A DNA stretch of 64,000 bases from Chamaecyparis obtusa (taxonomy: Eukaryota > Streptophyta > Pinopsida > Cupressales > Cupressaceae): positions 2,609,501 to 2,673,500 of the forward strand of contig BSBK01003256.1 in assembly GCA_027943335.1 (NCBI GenBank), written 5' to 3'. The notes below the pieces were generated by a model. The model searched no databases. It had not been told where the DNA came from and was given only the letters and a program-made list of their open reading frames with translations. The position numbers and the translations under genes are program-made. Positions within the stretch are counted from its first letter, which is position 1; the number at the start of each line of letters is the position of its first letter. Of the stretch, positions 47,897 through 59,357 are shown one piece after another.

Positions 47897-49259
47897 ATAA
47901 CTATTTTTTGTTTCACAGACAAATCGAAAGCTTCAATTGCAAAGATTAATCTAGGTATATTCTAAAATTCATTTTCTAAGGTTTATTTGATGTTTTCTTT
48001 CAAACCATGTTCAGATCTAAATTTTCCTAAAAGAAATACTATAGAATTTCAACCTAGGGTTTCCGAGTAAAATTTTCTTTCACAAAATTTCAACAATCAA
48101 TACCTTAAATTTTAATAAAATCATTAATTCAAAACCCTAATCGAATTTTAAAGAAAAATTGAATTAAGAATTGCATACACACACACACACACACCCACTT
48201 TCTTACAATCATTTTTCCAGAATTTTAACATGGAAATAAATCACAGACAACCAAATTATCCAGAACTAACAAGCACGAAGAAGACAATATTTCAAAAATA
48301 CCAAAATTACATCTACAAGGGTTTCTAAATCCTACCTCAAACCACCAAATGAATAAATGTGATGAAGACTAGAAATGAAGACAAATCCAAGCTTTCACAA
48401 AAAATTCCTCCAATTTGAATCTTTCACCCAAAATTCTCCAAACTTGTGTGTTGAGAATAATGACCAAACTTTTCCAATATAAAAATTGAACTCCACATGC
48501 AAAATTTGGAACTCAACTCAACTCAACTCAACAACCTTGTTTTCATCAACTCCATAATTTCTTCAATTTCAATTTTGAACTCGAGTCTCCTTTTCTTCTT
48601 CCTTGTTTCTGTTAACCCACTTAACTCATAATTTACTAATTCTTTATATTTATTTATTCCAATTTGATTTGTGCAACTAAACTGCATTTAAATTAAATTA
48701 AATAATAACATTTAGTCTAATTTTATTTTTCACATGTTATTTTATTTTCAATTAATAAATAAATTTTTATTTGAAAAGTTGAATTTTATAAATAATTAAA
48801 TTTTAAAGTGAATGTATTTAATTAATCTTCATTAATTAAATACCTTTATTTCCATAATAATCCTTTTAATTAATATTTAAATTTAATAAATGTATCTAAT
48901 TAATTTCTATTAATTAAATACTCTCACATTTAAATAGCTAAAAATAACAATATCTAATTTATTTAAATTACACAATTAATCTAAACAAATTATCTAATTA
49001 TAGAAATCATAACAACCAACCAGAAATCAACTAAACTTAAAGAACCATAACCATTGTCAAGGAAATGACTATAAACTCATGTCACTTAGATGAATTTGGG
49101 AAGGTAAAAATATCATAATTTTGTCCACTATTTTCAGGACAATAGAATGAATTAGGTTGGGATTTGGATTTGAACATTATCTCCCCTCTTTTACCATTGA
49201 GACTTGCGATAGGACATACCCATCCTAACAATTTAAGGAAGTCAATGCCTGGTACTTGC
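46775..49259. other. AT-rich noncoding DNA with microsatellites
   Basis: No gene supported. It holds (AT)n at 47443-47512 and 47803-47893, (AC)n at 48177-48194 and a G-rich patch near 47535-47600. Taa-rich stretches at 48650-48960 are low complexity. Confidence 0.5.
47443..47893 (+). repeat. Two (AT)n microsatellites 290 bp apart
   Basis: Long pure AT runs at 47443-47512 and 47803-47893, separated by unique sequence. Confidence 0.95.
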
Positions 49260-50456
49260 AAACCTACATAAAAGACAAACATGTATATATATACATGTTC
49301 ATAAACTTGAAAAAACAAGAATTTTCACCATAACCTCGGATGAGAATGAAGCAAGTGCACCCAAGACTTGCTTGATTTAAGCTCTTAGAGAGGTTGTAGG
49401 TGTGCTTTCCCAACACAAGTATGAATCCTACTATGAATGTAAGGTAAATCAAATAAGGATTGAACTACTCAAGGAGGAGCTACAGAATCAACCCTCAAAC
49501 ACTCAATGTAAGAAGCCAAAGATGCTCAAGGAGGAGCTATGGAAGCAAATAACAAGATGAAGTGAAAACATGAAGTAAACTAAATCTACTATGAAAATTT
49601 AACAACTACCAAATTGTTAGTGAAAAACTCTCAATGCAAGAACAAACTAGCATTATAATTCTACATACAAATGATGGATGATTTGCTTGAGGCAAGTGTC
49701 TTAATTATAAGATTTTGGAGGGTTGGGGTGAGGTGGCATCTATGTGGATTCCACATAGGTGCCACCAAGGAGACACATAAACCATTCAAAGTCCAAGACT
49801 TGCTCACACATGTATGAACAATTTGGGATGTGAAAGGTCAATGTGTACTCCAAGTACATGTGTAAGTGTGTGTAAGAGATGTGTAAGAAAAAAATCTATT
49901 TTCACACTTTGGGTAAGTGTAAGAGGTGTCATAAAAAATTGTAAGAAGTCTTGTTTAGGCAATTTTTAACAATTTTTGAAAAGGTAATTTTTATAAATTT
50001 GCTCTCACGTGTGAGCAAATAATTAAGACTAATGGGTGTAGGAATCTAAAAATTAGCTTAATTAACCTTAATAAATTAGTAAGTAGACCTATTAAATAGA
50101 AAGTGATGTGTGTAGGATATCATCTATGTTAGATTTAGGATTGAATAAAATAAAATTTAATTTAATCATGGTTTAGTAGAAATAAAACACATGAGGGAAT
50201 AAATAAATAAAAAATTTATTTAAAAGGGGAATATGAAGGAACATATATTAAATTAAATTTAATGCATTATGAGGTGTAGTAGTTAAATTTAATTTAAATA
50301 CTATAGTTAGTGAATTTATTAAATAAAATAAATTTAATTAAATAAATAGATGAATTTAACAAATATAATTAATTAAAAATTAACTATAATGTTATTTGTG
50401 GTCATTAATTAAAATTTAATTTAATTAATATAAGTTGGACAAATTTAGGTGTCTAC
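49260..50456 (-). mobile_element. Ty3/Gypsy LTR, minus orientation (left end uncertain)
   Basis: Ends GGTGTCTACA, the reverse complement of TGTAGACACC, which is also the start of the solo LTR at 19648. A pyrimidine-rich polypurine-tract complement follows directly, so this is the 3' LTR of a minus-strand element whose interior lies to the right. The left boundary was not found; 49260 is an estimate. Confidence 0.6.
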
Positions 50457-50470
50457 ATTTTACCCCTCTT
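50457..50470 (-). promoter_or_regulatory. Polypurine tract of the minus-strand Gypsy element
   Basis: Minus strand AAAGAGGGGTAAAA abuts TGTAGACACC, the arrangement of plant Gypsy elements of the Tat/Athila type. Confidence 0.75.
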
Positions 50471-51639
50471 TGATACGCTATAAAAAATGACATCGCATCA
50501 AAGAAAAGAAAACATGTAGATGCTCTAGAGAAAAAACAAGACTTAAAAGGTGCATAAAGGAAAAGTCAGTAGGAGGATGTGCCCCCTCCAGAATCTAGGT
50601 CAAAATAAAAAATTTGGCCAATTTTTGTGAAAAGAAGGGGAAAAGACTTTGCATGACTTATTGGAAAAAAATAGAAAAAGAAAAGGCTAAAAGAAAAATA
50701 AAAAGAACCCTTTTTTTTTAAAAGGGGGAAAAAAGTTCTCTTATAAAAGGGCAAAAGGAGAAAAATGATTCATTTTTACCCCAAAAGAGAAGAAAAAAGG
50801 AGAGGAGAGGAGAAGAGGATGGCAGAGCGATAAGACAAACTGTAGCTGGGCGAGACTGTACGAGTCTACCAATGGGCAGCAGATAGGGGAGATCTGGTGA
50901 GTGCACAAACCTAACCTTTCTTTTCAATTTGAGCATGTTTTTCAAGTTTTTTCGTAGTTATAAAAAAAATGTTGGGTTTGTTAAGCATAGGAGAAAGGGC
51001 AGGGTGGAGACGTCAGTGGGTGTCTCCAAAAAGAAGGGGCAAAGCTGCCATTAGGTGGCCCAGTTTGGTGACAGATGACACGAAGTCGCCCATCAGGAGA
51101 TGGCAGCTCTGTCTGCTAAAGATGGGCAGACTGTAGCTGCTCATCTGTGGATGGGCGGCTTTGCCCACCCACCCAGCCTACCCATGGGCAGGGACACGAC
51201 CACTCATCAAGTAACAAGTAGCTTCACCTGCCTTGGGTGGGGGTGCACCTGCTTGTCGAGGGATGGGCAGCTCCGCCCACTCGGTGGTGGGGTGCAACCA
51301 CTTGTTGAGGGAGAGGCGCCTCTGCCCACCCGGTGGCGGGGCAGGCTCTACCCACCCAAAGGTGAGCCCAGCCACCAAAGAGGGGGTAAGTCATCGGTCT
51401 AAGGACGGGCGGCTCTGCCACTGGAAGGCAGGCTGAGTCACTCGGTTATGAACGAGGGGCTCGACATTCAAGGGCACAAAAGCCAAAGCAGGGGGTGAAA
51501 ATGCGGGGATGGGTGAAAAATGTGGGGGTGGGGGAAAAGCGTAGGGATATGGTTAAGTTGGCAAAGACAAGGGAATTTTTTCATCTATTCGGGGACAAGG
51601 TGATTTTTGTCATCTGTCTGGGGGGGAAAGTGCAAGAAT
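50471..51639. other. Internal region of the Gypsy element, purine- and GC-rich
   Basis: 50600-50830 is A/G-rich. 51000-51480 is unusually GC-rich with repeated 'gatgggc', 'gcccaccc' and 'ggtggcgggg' words. Opposing ORFs of 60-100 codons here follow from GC content and repetition, and none has a motif. Confidence 0.5.
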
Positions 51640-52480
51640 AGGGTGTTTGTGGTAAGGACTAAGACCGACGACGAGTGTTGGGTGATTGGATGCACGAGCT
51701 AGACTATTGGATATGTTTGAAAGAGCGATGGATAGACACGATGGCATTGTGAGTGAAGCCAACAGATGTAGAGTGGGGGTAGGTGACCCTATGTGGCTTA
51801 CAACATGTGCATGATTGGCTGCACTTGAGAGTGCATAATGCGCTCATGACAACACTGATCGAGAGATGACACTCAGACACGTCGAGTTTCTATTTGCCGA
51901 CTAGGGAGGCGATTGTGATGTTGGATGCATGGAGGATTTTGCGAGTACTAATCTGGGGAGAGATGTCAGCGTATCAGTTGGAGAGAGTGGAGCATTTTTT
52001 GGAGGAGAGCTTCAGACAACAGATAGACTAGCTACCGATTGATTGCCAGTGGATGTCATGACGAGGTGGGATGGAGGCAGGATTTCCCCGACTAGCTTTA
52101 TAATTAGTCAGATTGGTAGCAGGGAGTCCGACCATTCAGGGCATGGTTTTTCAATAAGATGGGCAAGAGTGGTAAGCCAAATGCTAGAGGAGGAGGGTAT
52201 AGACTATTGCTAGGGATATACGATCTTGGCACAGTGATATTATGGCTTACACATGTGTGCATATCGTACCCATCAGACGATGGGACTAGGAGTGACACTG
52301 TTGCTAGTCTAGGCATGGGAGCACATTACAGTGGTATGACCATTGCGAGGGGAGGGGCAACAAAAATGATATGAGCCATTCATGTGTCAATACCGACCAC
52401 CATTATCTTATGGGGATGTGAGAGCATTAGAGACCTAGGGGAGGATATTGGATGAGATGCTATGGTTCAAGTGGATGTCA
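51640..52480 (+). pseudogene. Plant mobile domain (PMD, MAIN-like) pseudogene
   Basis: The plus-strand frame through 51830-52020 reads LHLRVHNALMTTLIER, a stop, then HSDTSSFYLPTREAIVM and DAWRILRVLIWGEMSAYQLE. This is the hallmark block of the plant mobile domain. Around 52190-52460 further pieces fit its C-terminal half (YYGLHMCAYRTH, then a stop and AWEHI). Stops TGA and TAG fall where Trp or Gln is expected. PMD proteins occur as host genes of the MAIN/MAIL type and as extra ORFs in plant transposable elements. This copy lies just inside a minus-strand Gypsy 3' LTR and runs antisense to it, so it is probably an antisense additional ORF of that element. Confidence 0.65.
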
Positions 52481-53170
52481 TACAAAGGTTGTGAGGCATG
52501 ACGATACTAGGATGAGTAGGAAGCCCGAGAGAGGATGATGCTCTAGATGAAGAGTACCTAGGATATGTGTAGATAGATTGCTATTTGATCAAGAGGATGA
52601 CATTTTAAATAGCTAGATACATGTCGTCACAAGTGTGAATATAGTTTAGTTTGAGGCAAGGTATAGTGCTAGACAATTATCCACATCTGATCATGTCTAG
52701 GGAGATTGGGTCAGTATGGGGCATCGGAGTAGATCTTCAGAATGCCAAGAGCAGTTGGAGAGGCATGCAGCCAATACCATGGACAACAACATAGAGACAT
52801 GTGGCAGACATAGGGATGACAGCTAAGTATGCAGCCTAGTGGGAGAGGTGTAGGCCAGCGAGGCTGACATAGCCAGGAGGAGGAGAGGCTAGATGACAGA
52901 CAGAGTCAGAGACAGCTCGTCAAAGGAGGATGAGGAGGAGAGACCAACAACAATGTCGGGAGCTAGGTGGGGGGTGTAGAGTCAGGTGACAAAGCGAAGG
53001 AGAGGGATAGTGCATAGACTAGTTGTAGGTGGCCCTCCACAGGCAGTGCAGAAGGAGAGAGAGGAGAGAGGTGACACGATTAAAGACATTGGTGGCAGTA
53101 GAGAGGGACATAGCAGATATGGCTAAGGTGGCTAGGGTAATTTCTAGGTCATATGCTCTATTTCTGGAAC
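52481..53170 (+). other. Tail of the PMD region, low complexity
   Basis: G/A-rich DNA (52780-53130) that would encode a Gln/Arg/Glu-rich tail, with many stops. No separate gene. Confidence 0.4.
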
Positions 53171-53635
53171 ATTCTGCTTGAAGTTCAAATGATTTGAAAT
53201 AGTATTTTTTAATGAAAATGAAAGATTATAAAGATAGCTTTTTGTTTCCATATTTCTTTTTAAACTAGAGATTATAAAGATAGATTTTTGTTTTCATATT
53301 ATTTATGTTCCAATAGATTATGCTCTTTTTCTGCAACAATATGCTTGAAGTTTAAAATATTTAAAAGAGTATTTTTCAAATAAAAACCAGAGATTAAAAA
53401 GATGGGGTTTTCCTTTCAGATTTTCTGAAACCCATAGATTATAGAGATAGCGTTTTGTTTTGAAATTTTTGAACTTTTCAGAGCAAGACAAGAACTTTAA
53501 TTAGTAGATCAGTTTTCTTGAATCCATTTTATTGCAGGTGAGAATGATATTTAATGAATCCTTGAGACTTTATACACTAGCAGTGACAACAACACGAGAG
53601 ACATCTAAGAAAATTATGCTTGGAAGCTTCTAAAT
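53171..53635. other. Noncoding spacer
   Basis: T-rich. Near-repeats of 'agattataaagatagctttttgtttt' occur three to four times between 53222 and 53460, at roughly 60-130 bp intervals. No gene. Confidence 0.4.
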
Positions 53636-54050
53636 GTTAGGATAAAGTGATACTAAGAGAGGGATTGAATCAGTATCACAATAGTTTATATTCTTTCTTA
53701 CAAATTAAAATAGAATATCTTTATAACAAAACAAAGAGTAAAAGTTTAATTAAGCTCCAATGATAGAATAGAAAAAAGTAAAGGAAGACAGTAGTAGATA
53801 TCCAACAAACTAAAACGTAAAATAAATAAGGAGAGTTTGAAAAAATAACTAAGTGTCCCCCTTGGTAAGATATACGTTTTAGTTTTTTTTTCAAGGTATG
53901 CATTCCTTGTTAGATTAATTGTATGCCTGTGGATGTGATTGCTAAAAATTGTAGAAGGTAATATAGGATTGATTGGACTTGCAACTATGCTAGGCATGCC
54001 ATAGCCATGGCATAAGGGCATATAATTTTGTCGGTTGGATAGACAAAATT
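53636..54050 (-). mobile_element. Copia-type LTR fragment, minus orientation
   Basis: Begins TGTTAGGATAAAGTG, then TACTAAGAGAGGGATTGAATCAG: the mirror of a Copia LTR end (GA-G run followed by TTGAATCA). The other end is degenerate. Confidence 0.45.
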
Positions 54051-54303
54051 ACCCTCAATGTGAAAAATGGCCTCTTCCCCATGTTTGTGCTTCTACTCTC
54101 TATTAAATAAATTGAAGTGTCAATTTTCTACTTTCAAAGCTACAATAATAATTGTGTGTCGATATTGAAGTCCAAGGGTCCACCGGAAAATGAGATTTGA
54201 AACGTCAAACACATCGTTGAATGAAAATTTATATCGCTGTATAAATTTAAAGATAAACAATTATTTCTTAAAAAACATTATGGTGGTAAGTATATTCATA
54301 CAA

Positions 54304-54543
54304 TCCTAAGTTTTCTAATATTCTACTCTATCCTTTCTTAAAAGAAAAAGAAACAGAACCAGAATCTAAAGACATATGGAGTATCCTAAGTTTTCTTATA
54401 TTCTACTCTATCCTTTCTTAAAGAAAAAGAAAAAGAACGAGAATCTAAAGACATATAAAGTATCCTAAGTTTTCTTATATTCTACTCTATCCTTTCTTAA
54501 AAGAAAAAGAAAAAGAATGAGAATCTAGAGACCTATGGAGTAC
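54304..54543 (+). repeat. Three tandem ~80-bp units upstream of the DUF247 gene
   Basis: Units starting TCCTAAGTTTTCT at 54304, 54384 and 54463 (periods 80 and 79) share 'attctactctatcctttctt' and an A-rich stretch 'aaaagaaaaagaaa'. About 0.7 kb upstream of the ATG at 55254. Confidence 0.92.
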
Positions 54544-55253
54544 AATCCAGATTACCAATAATGAAGTTACAGGTCTCTCGATATTACTTCATGATGTCGT
54601 TATTGAATGCGATATTTTATAAATGAATTATGCAATGTTTCAGTAACTCATGATTTGTCCCTGCTTTAATGTCATGTCAGTCTTTTATTGGATTGTACAG
54701 ATGGGTTACAAGCATTTAAAAAGTAAATTTCAAATCTCCAGGCGTATAAGTGGTAAAACATAGAATTGCCTAAAGCTGTGGTAGAAATATTGTAGTGGAC
54801 GGTGTACATGCACTCCAAGCTCTGTGGATTGGATCTCTCCCTTTCACGTTTGGAAATTTGCGCAACTCTAGTGAAATACACCGTACCGTACAAGTACCAT
54901 TCTTCCAAGAAACTACTGCATTTAGAGTCGTAAAGGATCGTTGGACATTTACGCACCGTCATGTTTAGAATTGAAAACAATTATTTGTGAAGTGGTTTGG
55001 TCAGGCAGGTTTGCAGTCAAATGTAACCAGGGATTACATTGTTATCTGGTTAGAATAAATTGCATTGTTTTAAAAAGGTGTAAAAAGCATATCGTTTTTA
55101 AACAATACCTACTGCGTTATTACCAAGCAGTTTTAAATTGGTACGAAGTTAATTCACATTCAATGTTCAAACCTCTATAGGTTGAATGGTTGTTTGATCG
55201 GCATTGAGGGTATTCCTTCCACAGACGCCAATCGATATCTTACCTTGTGAATT
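54544..55253 (+). promoter_or_regulatory. Proximal upstream region of the DUF247 gene
   Basis: 710 bp with no ORF of note. No well-placed TATA box stands out. The GC content rises relative to the surrounding transposon sequence, as in genic DNA. Confidence 0.35.
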
Positions 55254-56738
55254 ATGTCGGGTTCTGGTTTGGAAGGTGGGCATTATGAAAGAGTGAAACC
55301 AGAAATAGCACGGTTGGATGCTCATTGCATATACGACCTTTACCATACTCGTAGATTGCGATCAGAAAATAAGACATCGCGTTTCATTTTAAAGGTACCA
55401 CCGGCGTTGTTGAAGGAATGTGAAGATGCGTATGTTCCTCAAATTGTTTCCATCGGCCCTTACCATTTCAGAAGAGACCACCTCGAAGGAATGGAAACAT
55501 TAAAAAATGAAGCAGTATCTAGAGTGCTCGAAAGAATTCCGATCAAAGATCCTGGTTGCCCGAGGTTACCCTTCAGCGAGATAGAGCATTTGCTCGATCA
55601 AACAAATTTAAAAATTAACATTATAACATACGACTTATGCCTCTGCTACGATAAAGAAAGATCTATCAACCAGGTGGAACTGGTTCATATGATGGTTCGG
55701 GATGCTTGTTTCATACTTGAGTTCTTCAGATGCTTATTTAATGAATCTGTGGAAGATTGTGAGGATCTCGGAAGCTCTTTCCCAAAATTTGGATCATATT
55801 TCAAGCCTGTTGTGAGGTCCGAAATCATGAAGGATTTGATTAAATTAGACAATCAGATCCCACTCTTTGTCTTGGAAGAAGTTCTTGCTATGGAGATGGG
55901 AGGTTCCCTTGAACGTGCTAAGTCTAGCCTTCAACAGTTGCTCAAGGCTGTGTTCTATAAATGCTTTTATAGGCCTTTTGATTATGTTGCTTCTGGCGAA
56001 TCCACCCGGCAGAAACATATTTTGGACATTTATTACCACTGTTGTCTTGGAGATGAAGACCACCGAGAGGAAAAGCAAAAGATAGAAGAGCTCCAGAAGG
56101 AAAAACAAAAGTCAAAGGACTTGTGGATTAACCTTGGAAGTTATGTGGAAGATTTGAAGGAGCATCAGTCCGAGAGACACAAGGTCCCCTCTGCAGTTCA
56201 GTTAGAGAAAGGAGGAGTGAAAATCCAGGCAACGGGCAAAACTGTGCAGGATATTGGGTTTGAGGAACGAACTCTACATATCCCTCCTGTAGAATTAGAT
56301 TCCGACTCAGAAATATTCATCAGAAATTTAATCGCTCTAGAAGTTTGTTCTCCGTACGGCACTTTGAGAAGAATGACAGCATTTGTCCAGTTCTTGAATG
56401 AGCTGTGCCAGACAGAGAAGGGAGCAACTTTACTGAGAGAAAACGGCGTCATTATTGGCAGTCTTTGGCAAGATTCTCAAGTCACCCGATTATTCAGCTC
56501 GTGCACGCAATCGCATTCAGTACCAAGCTACTATCCTATTGAAGTGACGAGGGAAAAATTGATGAAGTACTACAGCAGAAAAACTAGGATCGCTGCGGCA
56601 GAACCTTGGAATGAGTTCCGGAAAACTTACTTTTCAAAGCCATGGATTCCTATTGGAGGCATGGCAGCAGCAACTGTCCTCGCGCTTACTGCGATCCAGG
56701 TCCATTGCTTATATCACCACTGCGGACCACCTGCATGA
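55254..56738 (+). CDS. DUF247 domain protein (plant-specific, C-terminal membrane anchor)
   Basis: Intact single-exon ORF of 494 residues, a usual length for the DUF247 (UPF0481) family. Family hallmarks appear in order: VPQIVSIGPYHF (about 62-73), MVRDACFILEFFR (about 146-158), LIKLDNQIPLFVLEEVL (about 195-211), HILDIYYHCCL (about 256-266), LIALEVC (about 363-369), MTAFVQFLNELCQTEKGA (about 379-396). A C-terminal hydrophobic segment (IGGMAAATVLALTAIQ, about 470-485) is probably a membrane anchor, leaving the bulk cytosolic. Biochemical function is unknown; members are linked to self-incompatibility in grasses and to plant defence (established for other genes, not shown here). An insertion rich in Glu, Lys and Gln at about 270-305 looks coiled-coil. 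The start is the first ATG of the frame. It is the only intact host-type gene here, with base composition unlike the decayed elements around it. A diverged copy of its 3' end lies at 59358. Confidence 0.96.
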   Translation: MSGSGLEGGHYERVKPEIARLDAHCIYDLYHTRRLRSENKTSRFILKVPPALLKECEDAYVPQIVSIGPYHFRRDHLEGMETLKNEAVSRVLERIPIKDPGCPRLPFSEIEHLLDQTNLKINIITYDLCLCYDKERSINQVELVHMMVRDACFILEFFRCLFNESVEDCEDLGSSFPKFGSYFKPVVRSEIMKDLIKLDNQIPLFVLEEVLAMEMGGSLERAKSSLQQLLKAVFYKCFYRPFDYVASGESTRQKHILDIYYHCCLGDEDHREEKQKIEELQKEKQKSKDLWINLGSYVEDLKEHQSERHKVPSAVQLEKGGVKIQATGKTVQDIGFEERTLHIPPVELDSDSEIFIRNLIALEVCSPYGTLRRMTAFVQFLNELCQTEKGATLLRENGVIIGSLWQDSQVTRLFSSCTQSHSVPSYYPIEVTREKLMKYYSRKTRIAAAEPWNEFRKTYFSKPWIPIGGMAAATVLALTAIQVHCLYHHCGPPA

Positions 56739-57433
56739 ATCATTGGAAGATCAAGAGTGAGTGGCTATTGTGCTTTCCTTTACTCTCTAATATCTGTGGT
56801 TTTTCTTTGGCGTGATCCATAATAAATTATAGGGTTACACTAGTGTAGCTTCCTTTAAGGTAATAAACCATTATGAGATTCCTTCTAATGTAATCCAGCT
56901 AGCGTTATCTTACTTCACATTTATGCACGTTCGTGTTTCTGCAATAGACACTGATCGTATCGACATTTATGATTTCGTCAGTCTAAACAGTAATTACTTA
57001 TATATGCATTAGTGCAAAGTTGTCCTGAGTAAAGTTTTTGGGGGAAGAAGTTCTGAATTTTGATGTTTGATTATTTTGTTTCTTATATTCATCAATGTAA
57101 GGAAAATTAGCTAAAATGTTTATGTGGTGAGCCTTTGCTGGTTGATTATCCACAGACTTCGTGTTTCTGTTGAGCTGTCTTGGAGGTCTGAACCTTCTAT
57201 ATATATATATATATTAGACAATTACTAAATATATTATGTTGTATTTTGTTGTTTGAATTTAAATATAGATTAAAAGAAGGGAGCTAAATCAACACTCACA
57301 CTCAGTAAAACAACATAGCATTCTAAAGCTAAAATATGGTTTAATCAAAAGTTTTGAAGGAGGTATGGAAGCCATAAATACATGATAAGATGCCAATTCT
57401 GAAATTTTTACTTATCCAGCTCTACAAAATCTC
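56739..57433 (+). other. 3' flank of the DUF247 gene
   Basis: Likely 3' UTR. A possible polyadenylation signal AATAAA is at 56821-56826, about 80 bp after the stop codon. The rest is noncoding, with a short (AT)n run near 57199-57214. Much of this flank is echoed, diverged, at 59440-60620. Confidence 0.55.
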
Positions 57434-57557
57434 AGATATGACGCGAATCTACATATAGGTAGCAATAATAGCAAGGGGAATATTATTTTTCTTTCAGATA
57501 TGATACGAACCTACATATAGGTAACAATAATAGCAAGGGGAATATTATTTTTCTTTC
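57434..57557 (+). repeat. 62-bp tandem duplication
   Basis: Two nearly identical 62-bp copies (57434-57495 and 57496-57557) beginning AGATATGA and containing 'ggtagcaataatagcaagg' or a one-base variant. Confidence 0.95.
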
Positions 57558-59357
57558 TCCAACTTGAATTATGTACTGCCTAGGCGTTTGTTATGTAGGA
57601 AGAATTTAAATTACACATTGATTATGGTGAGAGTGTTAAATGTTAGTAGTGGAATCCAAAAACTCTAAGGTTCTCTGCTCAAAGAATGTTATATTTAGGA
57701 AACTAATTTGACCAAATAAAAATAGTTAGAAGTTCAAATAAAAGGGAAAAATATCAGATATGATTCATCCAGTGCAATTTGCTCAGTCAAAACTCCTGTT
57801 TACCATGCTACAACCAAACATATTGATGTTCAATATCGTTTTGTGAGGGAGATAATTGAAAGTAGAAAACTAATATTCAGATAAACAGTGCATATTCCTT
57901 TGAAAATGATCTTCATCTGGTGCAACAGTAGATGCCTTCAGAGTCTGGATGACTACATATATAGGTGGCTCTCAATAGGATCTATGCTCATGCAGAGGGC
58001 AGCTGTTAAGCTCGTTACAAAAATATATCAAAGATGAAAAAAATTATAATTTTTTTTTTAGATTTGTAAAAATATAATAATTTTTTTGTGGCTTTCAATC
58101 ATAAAATATGCAAATTATGAAGAACAAATGATAAAAATTTCACGGAAATCTATTATATTTTTTATTTTTAAAATTTGATCAACAGTATATTTTGTAAGGA
58201 ACTAAACGACCTCCCATATAGAAGGCACTCTCCAAACTAACTAATGTTAGGTGGTGTCAGAGTGGGAATTGATTTCACATGTTTTGCTAACAATTCATGC
58301 CACAGTAGTCCTCGAAAAACAAACCTCTCCGTAACATCACACCTCTTCCGCCATTCGCAAGTGCCCAAACACTATCATTTCTCTTACAGTGGTCGCCAAA
58401 CCAGGATTCAGAAGATCTAGATAGCTCCATCTGGACCCACGTCCCTTCCTTGGGAGGAAGCAAGAAATTAATTCACAGGAAAAGATCTATCGCGGTGTTT
58501 GAGCTACCAAACAAGTGCCGCTGTCAAGCCTCATTTAACCCATACCTCTCAAACGTTTTCAACTCAAATCTACCCTGCACAACACTATGCAAACCCCTAA
58601 TTTTCAATTCTCACTTTATAGGAGCGTGGTTCCTCCAAGAGCGTAATGCCTATGTATCTAATAAAATTTAATTAAAAGGGACTTGTCATGGTAAGAAGTA
58701 CAACAGAGAATTACATCATAATATGAATTACAAAATAAACTCAAATCATTCATATAAGATTCGTGACTAGTGGGACATCTAACTCTTTACTTATGATCTG
58801 CTTTGAAGACAATTTTTACGTAGCGGTGTCTTGTCACTTTGAAAGCACTATTCATACACAACTTTTTATTTTGGGTGTTGATTAACTTATCTCTAGTCTG
58901 GAGGTGTACAATTCTTATTTTGTTGTTTCAATTAACTTTGAAATAAAATGTTCATATTATATATGTGAAAATCTACTTGTGTAGTCAAGCCTAAACAAGT
59001 CAAATAAATTAATTATAAACATCTAACTAACACAAACATTCACACACTTTTGATTAAACCAAAATGGATGCACCCACAATCTATTGATTTTCTCACTAGA
59101 TGGAGAATGTGGATATGCTCCCCAAATACAACAATGATTCCGCAAGATGATGCAAAGCTTACTAAAGGATCAAATAAAGCTACAATGCAAGTACAATGGA
59201 GAATGAGATGCTGAAAGTAGATGATGGAAGCTAAAAAAGATACTACAATGAAGCTATGCTAACAAGATTCAAGATGTTAAGATGCAAAGTAGTATACTAA
59301 GAATGAATGCAACAAGATTATTAACCCAAATCAGATGTAAATCTGGATTTAAAGTAG
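57558..59357. other. Noncoding region between DUF247 and its 3' duplicate
   Basis: AT-rich. 58250-58680 has somewhat higher GC and short open stretches (for example 58450-58671) but no motif. 59090-59330 is A/G-rich with repeated 'gatgcaa' and 'caagatt' words. No gene is supported. Confidence 0.35.

Noticed and set aside
49082..49452. Minus-strand ORFs of 62-78 codons
   Set aside because: In or beside a Gypsy LTR, rich in hydrophobic residues by composition, with no motif.
51100..51436. Overlapping ORFs of 65-100 codons on both strands
   Set aside because: GC-rich repetitive DNA opens several frames at once; no motif in any of them.
58450..58671. 73-codon ORF with slightly higher GC
   Set aside because: No recognisable domain and no splice context; could be a decayed exon but not supportable.
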